NCBI RefSeq assembly: GCF_016808335.1
Contig: NC_053143.1
Location: 54,157,441-54,221,440, forward strand
Origin: Panicum virgatum
Lineage: Eukaryota > Streptophyta > Magnoliopsida > Poales > Poaceae
Length of the DNA: 64,000 nt
Direction: 5' to 3'
Both the position numbers and the translations under genes were made by a program. This document shows, one piece after another, positions 1-11,193 of the stretch; positions within the stretch are counted from its first letter, which is position 1, and each line of letters opens with the position of its first letter. The notes below the pieces were generated by a model, which did no database searches, was not told where the DNA came from, and was given only the letters and a program-made list of their open reading frames with translations.

Positions 1-56
1 GCGAGCGGGCCGGCTGGCAGGGTAGGAGAAGCGGGAGCGCACCTGAGACGGGGGTG

Positions 57-121
57 GACGGTATTTCATTTACCGTCCACCCCTTGGGTCCTGACAGCCG
101 TAAGATCGCACACGTATGGTC
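57..121 (+). repeat. Dispersed direct repeat, copy 1
   Basis: This stretch, which includes the motif ATTTCATTTACCGT and then ACAGCCGT-AGATCG, recurs in the same orientation at 1915-1985. The two copies are clearly related but diverged. The GC-rich flanks also look alike. It is probably a piece of a dispersed element; I see no coding function. Confidence 0.6.
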
Positions 122-1149
122 CAGATTTTAAAGGATTTCGCTTTGACTTGGTCATTCTCCTAGCTGGCTGCCTGGACGGCATGGATCGCGTCGTCCATGG
201 AGCGAGCATGGCGCGGTGGCGGCGACGGCGCTGCTGGATGTCGCCGTGCCGGCGATCTCTCTGCCGGCTTCTGGGCTCCGGCGGCGACCGTACCATTCTC
301 CGCCGCGAGGAAGTAGTCGAGCAGCGTGTTGGTCTGCTCGTCGACTTCCGGCAACAAGGCTGCAGCATAGTCCGACCCGAGGTTCCGCCGCTCGCTCCAC
401 GGTGAAGTGTTTCCGGTGATCGGAACAGGGCGCAGCCGGATTGAACAGGATGTCTGGTCGCCATTGATTCGCCGAGCAGGCTAGGGCTCATCTGCGTCAA
501 TGCCTACCACCCCACCCCGACCACAGCTGCTGCATCATATCGCCGGTGCCGGCAGTCGCCAGGTCGTCGAGGCGGCGGTTCCTCCTGACGAGCGAGCGTT
601 GTCACTGATGCCGTATTATTGTCTGCCTATGTGGAGAAGCAAGCAAAAGCACGTACTCGATTTGCACTGCATTCTCCTGGTCAGAATTTGTTGGTCAGGC
701 TAGCTTTAAGCAATGAAAGATGATCTCTAGTAGCCAACCAAAGTTTTTTTTTAAGGTCCTCTTTTTAGAAATAGGTGAAGATAGAGATAGAGGGATACGG
801 GAAAAGAGAGAAGTTCCAATAATCTGTCAAAGCTACATGAGAAGATCAAGTATGAAAGGTATGATTATGATGAGTACTGCTAGCTGGTAACAGATCGATC
901 AAGCAAAACATATACATAGATATACACTGCTTTGTTTAAAACTGATGATTTATTTCTTGTATGTAAAAATGCATCTGTCTGCTGTAGGCTTAAAGGATTA
1001 ATTGTTGGTGCGTGGTTCCATCTACGTTGGCCTTGCCATTTACGTGAAGCAACGTTTCTTTGATGGGAGTGCAGAGGCCAAAGAAATGACAGCACAATGC
1101 AAAGGGGAGATATATAACAAGAATCTAAACCGAGCTCTTATCTAGAGTT
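122..1149. other. No supported gene; GC-rich then AT-rich intergenic DNA
   Basis: The first ~400 bases are GC-rich with overlapping arginine/alanine-rich frames on both strands and no recognisable domain. The rest is ordinary AT-rich intergenic sequence. I see no gene here. Confidence 0.5.
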
Positions 1150-1267
1150 CTATATATATATATGTATGTATGTATATGTATATATATACATATATGTATG
1201 TATGTATATGTATATATATACATATATGTATGTACGTATATAATATGTATACATACGTACATATATG

Positions 1268-1328
<61 letters not shown>
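1150..1328. repeat. (TA)n / (TATG)n microsatellite
   Basis: Mixed TATG, TACA and TA units at 1150-1268 are followed by an uninterrupted (TA)n tract at about 1269-1328. The Tyr/Ile-rich reading frames across it come only from the repeat. Confidence 0.95.
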
Positions 1329-1330
<2 letters not shown>

Positions 1331-1458
1331 ACATTGTTGTAGAACATCAAGCTAGTTGTGTACCATGCTATCAATACGGCCATGTGTAACTCGTCAGATG
1401 AATTGTTGACCTTACTTGACTTGTCTAACAATACTTGGAAGCGTAAACTAGTAAACTA

Positions 1459-1695
1459 CTCCCTCTATTTCAAATTATAGTTTGTTTGATTTTTTTTTTA
1501 CTCCAAGTTTGACCACTCGTCTTATTCAAAGATTTAAGCAAAAGATATCACTTCTTTTATTGTAGCCTGCTTTATCAATACAAGGTCTTCAAAATGACTT
1601 AAATTTGACTATGTTTGCACAAATTTTTTGAATAAGACGAGTGGTCAAACTTTGAGTCAAAAAGTCAAATGTACTATAATTTGAAACAGAGGCAG
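1459..1695. mobile_element. Stowaway-type MITE
   Basis: A 237-bp element with terminal inverted repeats CTCCCTCTATTTC (left) and its near-complement GAAACAGAGGCAG (right). It is flanked by TA on both sides (1457-1458 and 1696-1697). The ends extend into longer subterminal complementarity around the GACCACTCGTCTTATTC motif. TIR and TA duplication are those of the Tc1/mariner Stowaway group of grasses. Confidence 0.85.
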
Positions 1696-1914
1696 TAGTA
1701 AATAGTCGGAAAAGTTGCCACAGCGGGCTGTCCCTCGCCAGCGACTAGTTCGCTTGACGGTGCTCACATGGAGGCGGCGTCAATGCCGCGAGCACACGTA
1801 CAGCGCGCGCGTAGTGAACTCGCCCGGCCCGCCAGCTGTCTGCCAGACAACCGTGCAGGCAAGGCAGCAACGGAGGCGCCGCCCAGGACTCGGGGAGAGG
1901 GCCGGAGGGCTGGA

Positions 1915-1985
1915 CGGCATTTCATTTACCGTTCGCCCCCTTGGTCCGTAACAGCCGTCAGATCGACCACACGTACGGCCTGGAT
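1915..1985 (+). repeat. Dispersed direct repeat, copy 2
   Basis: Second copy of the repeat at 57-121, sharing ATTTCATTTACCGT and the downstream CAGCCGT...CACACGTA block. Confidence 0.6.
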
Positions 1986-1989
1986 TTGA

Positions 1990-2860
1990 TCGGGAGCAAT
2001 GTAATAGCCAGCTGACTTGGTGGCACTTGCGGGCCTATATTGTAGCAAGGGTATTCAAGTGAATACCCATTGTTTTTTGCAAAGAAGTTTTATATATGTA
2101 GTGTAGCATATGTATATGAATAAAAAATAAGAATATTACACAATATAACGAGTTTATAAACTTCTAGGTTCTGCTTGGTGCTGAGAATCATAGTAGCTCA
2201 TGTCTCACCCCTTCCCACCCAACGGCACATTGTCCCATTAGCGGTCAGGTAGCCAATTAGCCAGCCAGACCGACAAGACAAGCCAAGCCTCCAGTGCTCT
2301 TTCGATTCCCCAATACCCAGCCGCAAGACTGCATCCGATCCCTAGCTCCTCAAATCGGCGATCCTGGCAGCAAGGATGCGGTCAATGAGGCCAGACGAAG
2401 GTAGAGACCCGTCGGCCGCAAGGACGGACAGCGGTAGGGGCTCCCCGGCCGGGCAGACGATCGGCGGCACGGGCATGGTAGCTGGGCAGGCCTCGGGATG
2501 CAGGCAGCGGCCATGCTAGTGCCGCCGCAGCCAGGCAGGGGTGTGGGGTTTGGGCGTGCAAGGCGTGGAGCACGCGGCTAGGGTGCGGCGCTGCCGCTTC
2601 GCCTAGAGTAGTAGGGCCTCCACAGCTCCGCCGCTCCAGCAGTTGTGCCCATATGAAGTGTGGACGAGCAAGCAGAAGCAGGTCTAGAGAGAAATCAAGC
2701 ATGAGCGCAAGGTAAGATGAATAGTGATAAATTCGATCTTTGTTTTGAAATTTATCATTATAATTTATAAAATTTGAGCTGTTAAATTTTTTTACATGTT
2801 TTAAAATTTTGAATACCCACCTCTCAAATCCTGAGCCCGCCCCTGCGAGTTGGTCGTTAA
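1990..2860. mobile_element. Probable degenerate DNA-transposon or retroposed segment
   Basis: The segment starts near a perfect palindrome, GGGTATTCA-AG-TGAATACCC (2049-2068). Near 2810 it has a related TTTTGAATACCCAC motif before a CCGCCCCTG-rich edge. Between them lies a GC-rich block (2380-2640) with no recognisable protein. The repeated GAATACCC motif at both sides suggests one element, but I cannot fix its ends or class. Confidence 0.3.
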
Positions 2861-4479
2861 TTTTTCTTGCCTGGACCCAACGACATCGATATCGCGCGAC
2901 ATACGGCGCGAGCATGGCGATCAAAGCGAGAGGCGGCGACCGTGCGAGCTGTCGGAAGGCTCTCGGCAGTGTCACTCTTGTGGTCTCGCCGCCGCTCCGT
3001 TGATTCTCACAGCGGAACGCATGCCCGCCGCTAACTAATGTGCCTGGTGACCGCGCAGCCGACCAGGGGCTCGATCTTGTGCTGCTAGGGGTGGTAAAGG
3101 GTTCTAGATTTTGGCCTAGAAAATCTAAGAGCCGAACTTTAAGCTTATACAATTTTGAGCTAAAAAATTTAAGGATCATATTGGGCTGTGAAGATGCCAC
3201 TAGGGCAATGGCCCATTACCAACGACCGTACGCGGCGCACGAGAACCGGGGCCTTGCCGTCCCTGATGCCGGCGGCGCTGTGGCTGGTGGGAACGACCGG
3301 GGAGTTTTAGAGCTGAGCTAACCCATGCATATGCAGTGATGAGCAAATTATAGTACGTATATAAAATCGTCATGATTGTTGTACTTAGCTCTTGTTGTGA
3401 AGAAAAGTCTGGATCGCGTGACACACTAACACTAGCTAGTGGTGACGATATGTTTCAAATTTTTTCATATGAGAAATTTTACGGTGCTTGGAGATTTTAT
3501 GAGCCGTTAAAGAGTTCAGATCCAATGGTTAAAAAGAGAGAAGAACCAGTTACGAAGAACTGAGGAGTGGACCAGAACCTATTAATTTGTGGACCAGGAA
3601 CCACTTATCAAAATAGTTTTGAGGGTATTTTAATACTTTTCCTATCCTTTCAATAAAGAAAGGATCAATTGATTGAAGTCCTCTTCATCGCTGCCGACGC
3701 CGTCAGCCGCCAGGCCTGCTGCCGGCCTGCCGCATGTGCCTGGTCCGGGGATTGCGGCGTGGCATGGGCGGTGCGCAGGGCCGGCTAAGCGTCGAGCGCC
3801 GGTGTCATCTTCATCGCTGCCGCCGCCGCCGGCCAGGCCCCTGCCGCCTCGACGACGACCAGCTCCTGTCGCACAGAGCCATCGGCATGCATGCCAACTC
3901 CGCGGCGGCTGCTCGCCTCGCCATGCCGCGGCTGGGTCGTCCTCCTCCTCATCCCGGCGCTGCTGCTCCTCTCCGCCACCGATGGATGTTAAACTATGTT
4001 AATCGATGGAGGCCTTACCTTGCCCTGCTGTTCGTTGATGTGGGTGCCAGATGAGCGGTCGATGCTGGTTCCTGTGTACCTGGCGGAGGGCGTACCGGCA
4101 AGCCTATATGCGAGGACATCTGGCCAGCGAGCTCCACGGCGAACCGAGGTCTAAGGCGCCGAGACTGACAGCCTGCGCGACGGGGCTCTGCCCCCAGCAC
4201 CTGCGAAGCGCTTGCCGACAGGGGCGGTCGAGGCAGAGGCGCGCACAGCTCGCCGCGGTCGGAGAAGAATCGCTCGGGCGCAGGCCGCCACGGTCGGGGA
4301 ACACGCCGTCGCGAACTCGCGATTGGGGATGAGACTAACCAGATGAACGAAAATGTGCTGGGGTGTAACGACTAAACTATCCCTGATTAAAACAAAACAT
4401 CCATGATTAAAATCAACGTTCCAGATAATTTGCCGGGGAAGGACCCAGTGGTTCCTCTCAAGCACCGTATCAAGCCTCC

Positions 4480-4483
<4 letters not shown>
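2861..4483. other. No supported gene; mixed AT-rich and GC-rich DNA
   Basis: A GC-rich block at about 3670-4320 has long overlapping frames on both strands rich in Arg, Pro, Ser and Ala, which is typical of composition rather than coding. No domain, signal peptide or consistent splice pattern was seen. Confidence 0.45.

Positions 4484-4565
<82 letters not shown>
4484..4565. repeat. (AT)n microsatellite
   Basis: About 41 uninterrupted AT dinucleotides, lying downstream of the minus-strand Ulp1-like gene that ends at 4737. Confidence 0.97.
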
Positions 4566-4569
<4 letters not shown>

Positions 4570-4736
4570 GGAGCAAACTTACAATACACATTATTGGCAA
4601 ACCCACCACAACACAAACATTTTTTTTGAAAAGGAAACAACACAGCAGTACAATACAATACCACACAGCAGGCACACTACAGGGAGTCACCAGCATCATG
4701 AACAAGAGTAATAATCATGCATTTCTCGATGGTCTT

Positions 4737-5750
4737 TCAAATTTTGGCTGCACCATAGATGATTGCACAAATTCCTTCTCTCACTGTATTCATTTGGTTT
4801 CTTGTAAGGGGAGCATCGTCGATAATGACTTTCTGCCGTAACGAATATTATATTCAAAGTCAAGAGCACATATAATTAAACATGTTTATTTTTTTCAAGG
4901 AACGAACGTAACCGTGGGTGTGTCAGATAGATAGACATATACCTGAAGAAATGGGTCCTCATGCTCCGAAAGCAACCACATATGATAACAAACATAGAAG
5001 CCACATTCTGCACTTCCAGTCTGCTTATGGCACTGAAATTAAACACAACAGAGTCAAATAATTTTGTTAGGGATCGGATACAACCAGTCATGGTGTAATG
5101 AGAGGCAACCAATAATAATAATGCACGGGGGGATACCTTTTTGTGTTTGGGCGGAGTCAGCAGTTTTATAACACCAGTCGCCTTCTCGTACGCTCTACAT
5201 ATATGGTCGCCAATGCAAAACATAGCCGTCTAATAAGCAAGTGATGCAAAACTAAGATGAAACTTTTACACAAATTAAAACAGCCTTAGAATGAATATAA
5301 TGTACCTCTCGATCAGATCACGCATTGCTGCAGAGGTAGTACATGTTCTTGACGAGTTAAGGTACCAGACCCTTCCAACGTTAGGTACAATAACAATCAA
5401 AATCCAGTGTCCACGCTCCAAAAAGGGTATCATGATGAAGGCCTTATTGTCCTTAAATTTTCGTAGAGCCTCTTTTATGTAGCCTTCAGCGTCTTCGCCA
5501 GTAATACATTTTATCGTATTCTCAACCATAAAAAATGGCTCCAGAAAAGCAACATCATTTTTTTCATTTCTTTCGCATTCATTAGTCAAGAACCTATAAT
5601 GCAACGCAGATCACAAGTTATGTTTAACAGTACTAGCTAATAATAATGTGTGAAAGGGTATGATAGAATGCACTTACAATTCATAACACCTTAGCAGGTT
5701 CATGTCCATTTCACCAAAGTCGAGAAGACGAGACATGGCCCTAGGAACCA
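4737..5750 (-). CDS. Ulp1-like cysteine protease domain (C48 family), 3' exons, transposon-associated
   Basis: Five minus-strand exons join in phase with GT-AG junctions: 5678-5750, 5306-5593, 5137-5194, 4943-5032 and 4737-4832, ending in TGA. Visible C48 landmarks are GHWILIVIVPN (catalytic His-Trp), then WYLNSS where the usual Asp is Asn, then HKQTGSAECGFYVC with the Gln and the catalytic Cys. The exons read without stops, so this 3' part is intact. More coding-like sequence lies upstream to about 6084 (FFLKGKWSTAQKK region), but I could not join it. Such domains usually ride in plant CACTA or MULE elements rather than acting as cellular SUMO proteases, so a transposon origin is likely although I saw no TIRs here. 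The Asp-to-Asn change may reduce activity. The 5' end is unknown. Confidence 0.65.
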
Positions 5751-7541
5751 CTGTAATGTATTTGTGGCCAGCAGGATGAGAAAAAAACATTCTCCCCAAT
5801 AATTGACGACGAAATGGACCTTAATTATTTTCCTCATCAATGTAAGTTTCGGAGTGAAGATTGTATTCAGTGCTCCTATAATAGATGGTGACAGCAGGGA
5901 GCTTGTTCTTCTTCTTCCATTCGCCAAGTTTAAGAACATAACTAGAAACACAGCGCGGCTTTGCCGCACTGTTGTCAGAGCTAACCAGCCTACCGGATCC
6001 TTTGTGTTTTTTCTGAGCAGTAGACCATTTCCCCTTTAAAAAAAAGCGAACATCACATGGTTTAATTTCTAGGTAGTTAAGCATCTAATGAATAGCAGCA
6101 CTTGCAATCCGGAGCACCCAAAAACAAGTGGAGTGATTAAACACCAAATCTTTTTTTGCGAAACAATTCTTTTTTTTTTGCGAAATAAACACCAATTCAC
6201 CTTGTGGTCAGAATGGTTAGTAAAGACTAAGGAACTGGGGATATCTTGGGCAGATGAATAGACAAAATGGAGCTCAGAAAATAGAAAATTGTACCCCTCT
6301 CAGCTGAAATCAGGATATGATCTGAAATTTTAAATGCACATAGAATAAATATTCCTAATATAAATATTCCTGTTCTGATTTCTAATACATGGGAATTTAT
6401 GATCTGTTCTACAAAAAAAGATGAAGTTATTTCTGTTCCTGAATTGTAAGAGACTGAGTTTTAAATGTGTTGCTACAAAAAGAGTGGGAAGATAAATGAA
6501 ACGACCAAGCATTGTCAAACTGCCAATTTATCTGTTTGTTGGCTCCAAATCTTGGCAGCCTTATATATAGACATAAAAGTAATGTTGCAACTGCTAAAAT
6601 TCTGTGAAGTGTAGGTATGCTGAGGTATTTGTGTTGGGTACTAAAATTACCATGATAGTTCGTATTTTTTTTCATTTGCTTGATTGCTTGACATTACTAT
6701 TACATGGAGAAGTTGTAAATTAGATTCTACAATTCGGTGGCACAGTAACAAATTGAAATTAGGACAAAGCAACGACAACAGAACTATCAGTTGTTATTTT
6801 TCTTGGTCTTTTGATAAAATTATTGAGCTTGCTGATACGTGTGTTTTTGGTTCTAGATCTTCTGGTTTGGGTTTCTTCGTTTTCTCAAGGAAAAAGTATC
6901 TAAATATTAATATATCATAGATTGTCAGTTTGTCACTATATCAAATTTTCTAGGAAAATGGAACAATTCAGGACAATTACAACTTAGTCATGCAAGTCTA
7001 GTTCAAACCAACCTATATTACCGATTACTGACAACTAACATGGGGTTAACTAACAAAGAGGGTCAACAACAGATCACAGAATACATGGTTAACCATAATC
7101 ACTTAACTGTCCAGGGAAGGGTTGGGTGATCCATAGATTGAGCACTCAGCCATGAACTCATGATTGTAGCAGAAGGTGGTCTTTATTTTGAGGGTATCTA
7201 TCTAATAATTAGTTATAGCATAATTATTAACTGGTGAGATTAAACATCTAATGCCATCAATAGGTTTATCTTGTATTCAGGCTTATCTACTCTTAATTCC
7301 TAAATTAAAGTTGCTATATATCTGGAGCTAGGCATTTTATCGAACACCTTGCAGGCTTGTCTACTGCAGCCATGGGGGATGGCTACTGCAGCCTCTGTTG
7401 CTCGAAGAGAAGCAGGCCCGCGACCTTCTAAACGCGCGACGGCTAGGAGCCAGCTGCCTGGAGCCACAACACAACCTTGGCCCTTGCCTGTGCTTGCGAG
7501 CCACAGTTTCGGCGTACTAGAGCGCCTCTTCTCCATCCACA
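5751..7541. other. AT-rich DNA; possible upstream exons of the Ulp1-like gene
   Basis: Positions 5825-6084 on the minus strand contain an open stretch (PCDVRFFLKGKW... to ...YIDEENN) that may be an upstream exon of the Ulp1-like gene. The remainder to 7300 is AT-rich and shows no gene. From about 7330 the composition turns GC-rich toward the HD-ZIP fragment. Confidence 0.4.
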
Positions 7542-7790
7542 ATGCGCTCTACCTCGGGCTCTAGCACTGATGAAGCGGAGCGGGAGGAGTTTCTCTTGCA
7601 CTTCAACGGCCGCGGAGGCGATGGGGGCAGAGGTGACACGGAGGCGAAGGACGACATCCGGTCGGCGATGAGCGGCCACCTCGACATCGGCCTGGCCGGC
7701 GGCAGCGAGGACGGAACCCGCGCAAGCGCAAGAAGCGGTACCACCGCCACACGCCGCACCAGATCAACCAGCTCGAAGTGTGAGCCGTGA
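7542..7790 (+). pseudogene. Fragment of an HD-ZIP class IV homeobox gene
   Basis: At 7715-7779 one frame reads NPRKRKKRYHRHTPHQINQLE, closely resembling the first homeodomain residues of plant HD-ZIP IV transcription factors (GLABRA2/ROC type: KKRYHRHTxxQIxxLE). It is followed at 7780 by a GT that could be the family's intron donor. The acidic Gly/Asp/Ser-rich sequence upstream, starting at ATG 7542, is in a different frame, so there is a frameshift near 7712-7716. No later homeodomain, zipper or START exons follow. I infer a captured or truncated 5' fragment, not a working gene. Confidence 0.6.
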
Positions 7791-8820
7791 GCGCTCCCCC
7801 GCCTCGATTCGTCGCATTCTTCTGCGCTTGTGCGTACCCTGCCCTGTGCTAATGCCGTAATGCGTGGATGGTCGTGCCGCGGGATGTGGAAGGAATGCCG
7901 CTCCCGGACGAGAAGCAGAGCGTTAGCAAGCGCCTGGGCTGAAGCCGCGGCAGTTCACAACACTTGGGATGAACAATCTGGAAACTGCTTTTGGACGGCC
8001 TGATCAAAATCCAATGGTGGAAGAAAAACGGGCGACGTGGCCCAATGAGGTGTGAGAGCTTGGGTCAGCTTTCGTCTTTTAAATAAAGATAATCTTCAGC
8101 AGCGTCATTCAAATTTTGCCCCACGACCATCGGCTGCCCATACTTGTGTTCTGCCATCTGCTTTTGTATTACTTGTCCTTGGGTGGTTTCACGGACTAGA
8201 ACCGTTATCTTGCTTCTCACCCTAATAATGTGTACACTTAATTTGATCTATCCTTGATGTGAATGGATCTTGAGGTAGGCGGCTAAGATGGAAAAATAAA
8301 AGACAAGCTAAGAGTGAGTAGAAAAATATAGAACCTATACGTATAATTGTACGTTTCTATCTAATTTTCCTCCAATTCTCTTAATTTACCACTATATACC
8401 ATCTATTACTGCTAAAAACAATGAGCTATATATGCTGTATTTCTATATATATGTGAACAGTGTAATTGTAATATTAGAATAATGCTACAGTTGTGATATG
8501 GATTTTCAACTAATTAACTAAATAGGATATGATACCGATCTGGTACTTACATCGATTGAAGAATGACTGAACTTGCTTGGTCTAGAGTGATGTCAAATTC
8601 TGTAGAGGTAGGAAATAAAACACCACACACCCTTTGGGGAGGGTTGTTGTGTGTCAATGGTACGGTTCTTAACAAGACAGCACCAGCAACCTTAAATGGG
8701 AGGGCCTGATGTGGGTTAGCAAGACAGCACCAGCAACCAGGCCTATATATAGTCTAAGTCGTTGTTGGCAATGGGCCTCAAGAATACCCAGGAATGATTT
8801 CACATATTTTGAATCACTTT

Positions 8821-8861
8821 GGAAAAGCTAGTCTTTAAACAAGCTAGAGACTAGCTTTTCC
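8821..8861. repeat. Perfect 14-bp inverted repeat (hairpin)
   Basis: GGAAAAGCTAGTCT at 8821-8834 is the exact reverse complement of AGACTAGCTTTTCC at 8848-8861, with a 13-base loop. Possibly a small foldback element remnant. Confidence 0.85.
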
Positions 8862-8930
8862 CAAGTCATAATAAGCTTGAACCTGGGGGATGGAAACCGG
8901 TGATAAGCTTGAACCTGAGCACATATATAG

Positions 8931-8982
8931 TCCACACACCTTTCATCTCCTTTCGCTCCACACACCTTTCATCTCCTTTCGC
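8931..8982 (+). repeat. 26-bp tandem duplication
   Basis: Two identical 26-base units (8931-8956 and 8957-8982), each beginning TCCACACACCTTTC and ending CTTTCGC. Confidence 0.95.
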
Positions 8983-9262
8983 TTGCTCTTTTAGCTTTCT
9001 CCGTGACCAACTAAATTGCGCGACAAATTTCAGCAGAGCAGAGAGCCGGAGAGGACGTCAGGCTAGGTGACTATATTCGCTAATAATGCAATGCCTTTCA
9101 CATTAAATTTGACGGACTGCACTATCCATGGACCCAAGTGTGAAAAGGTGTTGTGGTCGTCATAAAAAAATTTATAACCAAGGCTCATTTCCATGTGCTA
9201 CTAGCTTTAAGTGCATTTGAACACACATACTTCTGTACCTTAAGAAACTGAGAGGAAAGAAG

Positions 9263-9438
9263 AACAAACTGGTGCGCACCAAGCTGCAAGACAAAAGAAA
9301 AGAGGTTGAGATGTGACGCATCCAGCAAGAAAAGAAGATGAAGAAACGAGTTGGAGCAGGCAGACCCGCGGTTTCCTGATCTTCAGTGCGGTTTGCGTAG
9401 GCAAAAAGTTAATTTATAAGTAAACAACACAAGAGACG
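9263..9438 (+). repeat. Direct repeat flanking a LINE remnant, left copy
   Basis: Begins GAACAAACTGGTGCG and includes AAACGAGTTGGAGC and GGTTTCCTGATCTTCAGTG. It recurs with small indels at 10187-10393 in the same orientation, on the other side of the LINE remnant. Confidence 0.85.
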
Positions 9439-9439
9439 A

Positions 9440-10171
9440 CGAAACCCGAAGGAGTGATCACTTTAGATGGAATTTACATAAATACGGGATCTTTACTGTT
9501 AGATCTATGTACCTCCACAAGATAAACCAACATGCACCCTTTCGCCACAAATTGATTTGGAAACTAAAAATTCCTCTCAAGATAAAGATCTTCTTTTGGT
9601 TTCTCTAAAGAGGAGTTATCTTAACAAAAAATAATCTAGCGAGGAAGAATTGGAAGGGGAGTTTGAAGTGTTGCTTCTATAATTGTAATGAATCAATTAC
9701 ACATCTCCTCTTTGATTGTCACCATGCAAAGGAGATTTGGAAGATAGTCTATTTAGCTACAGGTTAACCCCGCCAAAATCTATTTTCCATATGCTAGAAA
9801 ACTGGCTCACAAATTTTGATAACAATGAGAGGCGTGTCATTTTGGTGGGGGCAGCTGCATTGTGCTGGGCTATTTGGAGATGCCGTAATGATATTATTTT
9901 TAACAAAACCAAGTATTCATCATTTGTGCAGGCTGTTTTCCGGGGGACCTACTGGTTGCGCTTATGGGCGCAACTGCAGCGTAAAGATATAATAAAGGTG
10001 CTGTTCCGAAGGGCGAGTCTTGCATTGGAGGCTGTCGCCTTGGAGATAGCCAATCACGGGTGGAAACATAACCTTAAGATTGGTTTAGATCATTTTTCCT
10101 TTGTCATTCCCCCATTTAGCCAATTGACGGCTATGTTTTGTAATAATTTTTGGGTTGTGTACACTTTGTAG
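9440..10171 (+). pseudogene. LINE (non-LTR retrotransposon) remnant with RT zinc-binding region
   Basis: Reading the + strand gives the pattern of the zinc-binding region at the end of plant LINE reverse transcriptases: WKLKIPLKIKIFFWFL, then CCFYNCNESITHLLFDCHHA and a W in EIWK, followed by a 3' region with ALCWAIWRCRNDIIF. A stop directly after FFWFL and a frame change near 9760 show it is dead. The open stretch 9716-10171 is the C-terminal part. No polymerase core is present, so only the 3' part of the ORF survives. It lies exactly between two copies of a ~180-bp direct repeat. Confidence 0.75.
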
Positions 10172-10186
10172 AGGCCTTGGTAGGAA

Positions 10187-10393
10187 CAAACTGGTGCGGA
10201 CCAAGCTACAAGACAAAAGAAAAAAGGCAGCTAGGATGTGATGCATGCATCCAGCAAGAAACAAAAAGTGATGAATAATTCAAGAAACGAGTTGGAGCGG
10301 GCAGGCCCGCGGTTTCCTGATGATCTTCAGTGCGGTTCGCTAGGCAAAAAGTTAATTTATTATAAGTAAATAACAGAAGACGACACCCTGATT
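10187..10393 (+). repeat. Direct repeat flanking a LINE remnant, right copy
   Basis: Second copy of the 9263-9438 repeat. It differs by short insertions (for example GATGATCTTCAG versus GATCTTCAG) and substitutions. Confidence 0.85.
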
Positions 10394-10405
10394 GCCAGTA
10401 GCTTA

Positions 10406-10601
10406 GGCCAGTCTCAGTGGAAGTTTTATGAACACAGTTACCTAAATTAAGAACTAGGTAATTGTGCCAGATGAGTTTTATGGTGATAGAACTCTCCTCA
10501 CATCCCCTGAAACTCTATCTTTCTCTCTTCTTACCATGTCAACAAAATTAATGGTATTTAATATCATAAAATCTTCTATGAAATGCCACTGAGACTGATC
10601 C
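10406..10601. mobile_element. MITE with CAGTCTCAGTGG termini
   Basis: The left end GGCCAGTCTCAGTGG and the right end CCACTGAGACTGATCC are inverted repeats of one another, 196 bp apart. The internal sequence is AT-rich and non-coding. No clear target duplication was found, so the superfamily (Tourist-like or hAT) is uncertain. Confidence 0.7.
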
Positions 10602-11193
10602 GGACCTGGCTGGTCCACGCGCAAGGTCTTAAACTAGTTAAAAGTTAGTTCTAGATGGTTGGTCCATTCATGCGTGTACCTAGTGTACTCGGAGAACGCG
10701 CGTGTGGACACGCATGCCCGGCTGAGTACCTTTGTTGAAAGAAAGAAAAGGGCAAGTTAAAGCTACGACAACGAGTTTGCGCATAGGCACGAAATTGCAA
10801 GATAGATAAGATGGAATTCATTTGGTTTTGGTTATTGCGCGTTGGGGCCCTTCTCTACCTTTTCTTTCTTTTCCTTTTCCTTCAGTATTATTTTCTAGAA
10901 AACTTGTTTACATAATTATGTTGTGAGATCTTCATGAAACATTATTTATGGATGTGTGTATAAGTTATGCTTTAAAAGATTTTCTAGAAAACTTGCAGAT
11001 TCCAACACATTATTTTACTTTATTATGGGCCCACTGGTCAGACTTTTTTATTACTCGCCTCCATCCTTATTTGTTTTGTCCGTGCTTCACCGAGAGCAGC
11101 AGCTCCATAGTTGTGATGAGCCTGTGACTGAGCTCGTTCTCCCATGGCTAATAACCAAGGACGTGGCTGCATGAGCTCGTTCAGTACATGGCT
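10602..11193. other. Intergenic DNA without a supported gene
   Basis: No recognisable domain or RNA gene. Short open frames only. Confidence 0.5.

Larger units (their letters stand above)
7791..9262. other. Intergenic DNA with local micro-duplications
   Basis: No gene seen. The motif AGACAGCACCAGCAACC occurs twice within 50 bases near 8676 and 8722, and AAGCTTGAACCTG occurs twice near 8873 and 8905. A hairpin and a 26-bp tandem duplication are listed separately. Confidence 0.5.

Noticed and set aside
1125..1431. Tyr/Ile-rich open frames on both strands
   Set aside because: They are translations of the (TA)n microsatellite.
3673..4332. Several overlapping GC-rich frames
   Set aside because: Arg/Pro/Ser composition on both strands, no domain and no splice logic.
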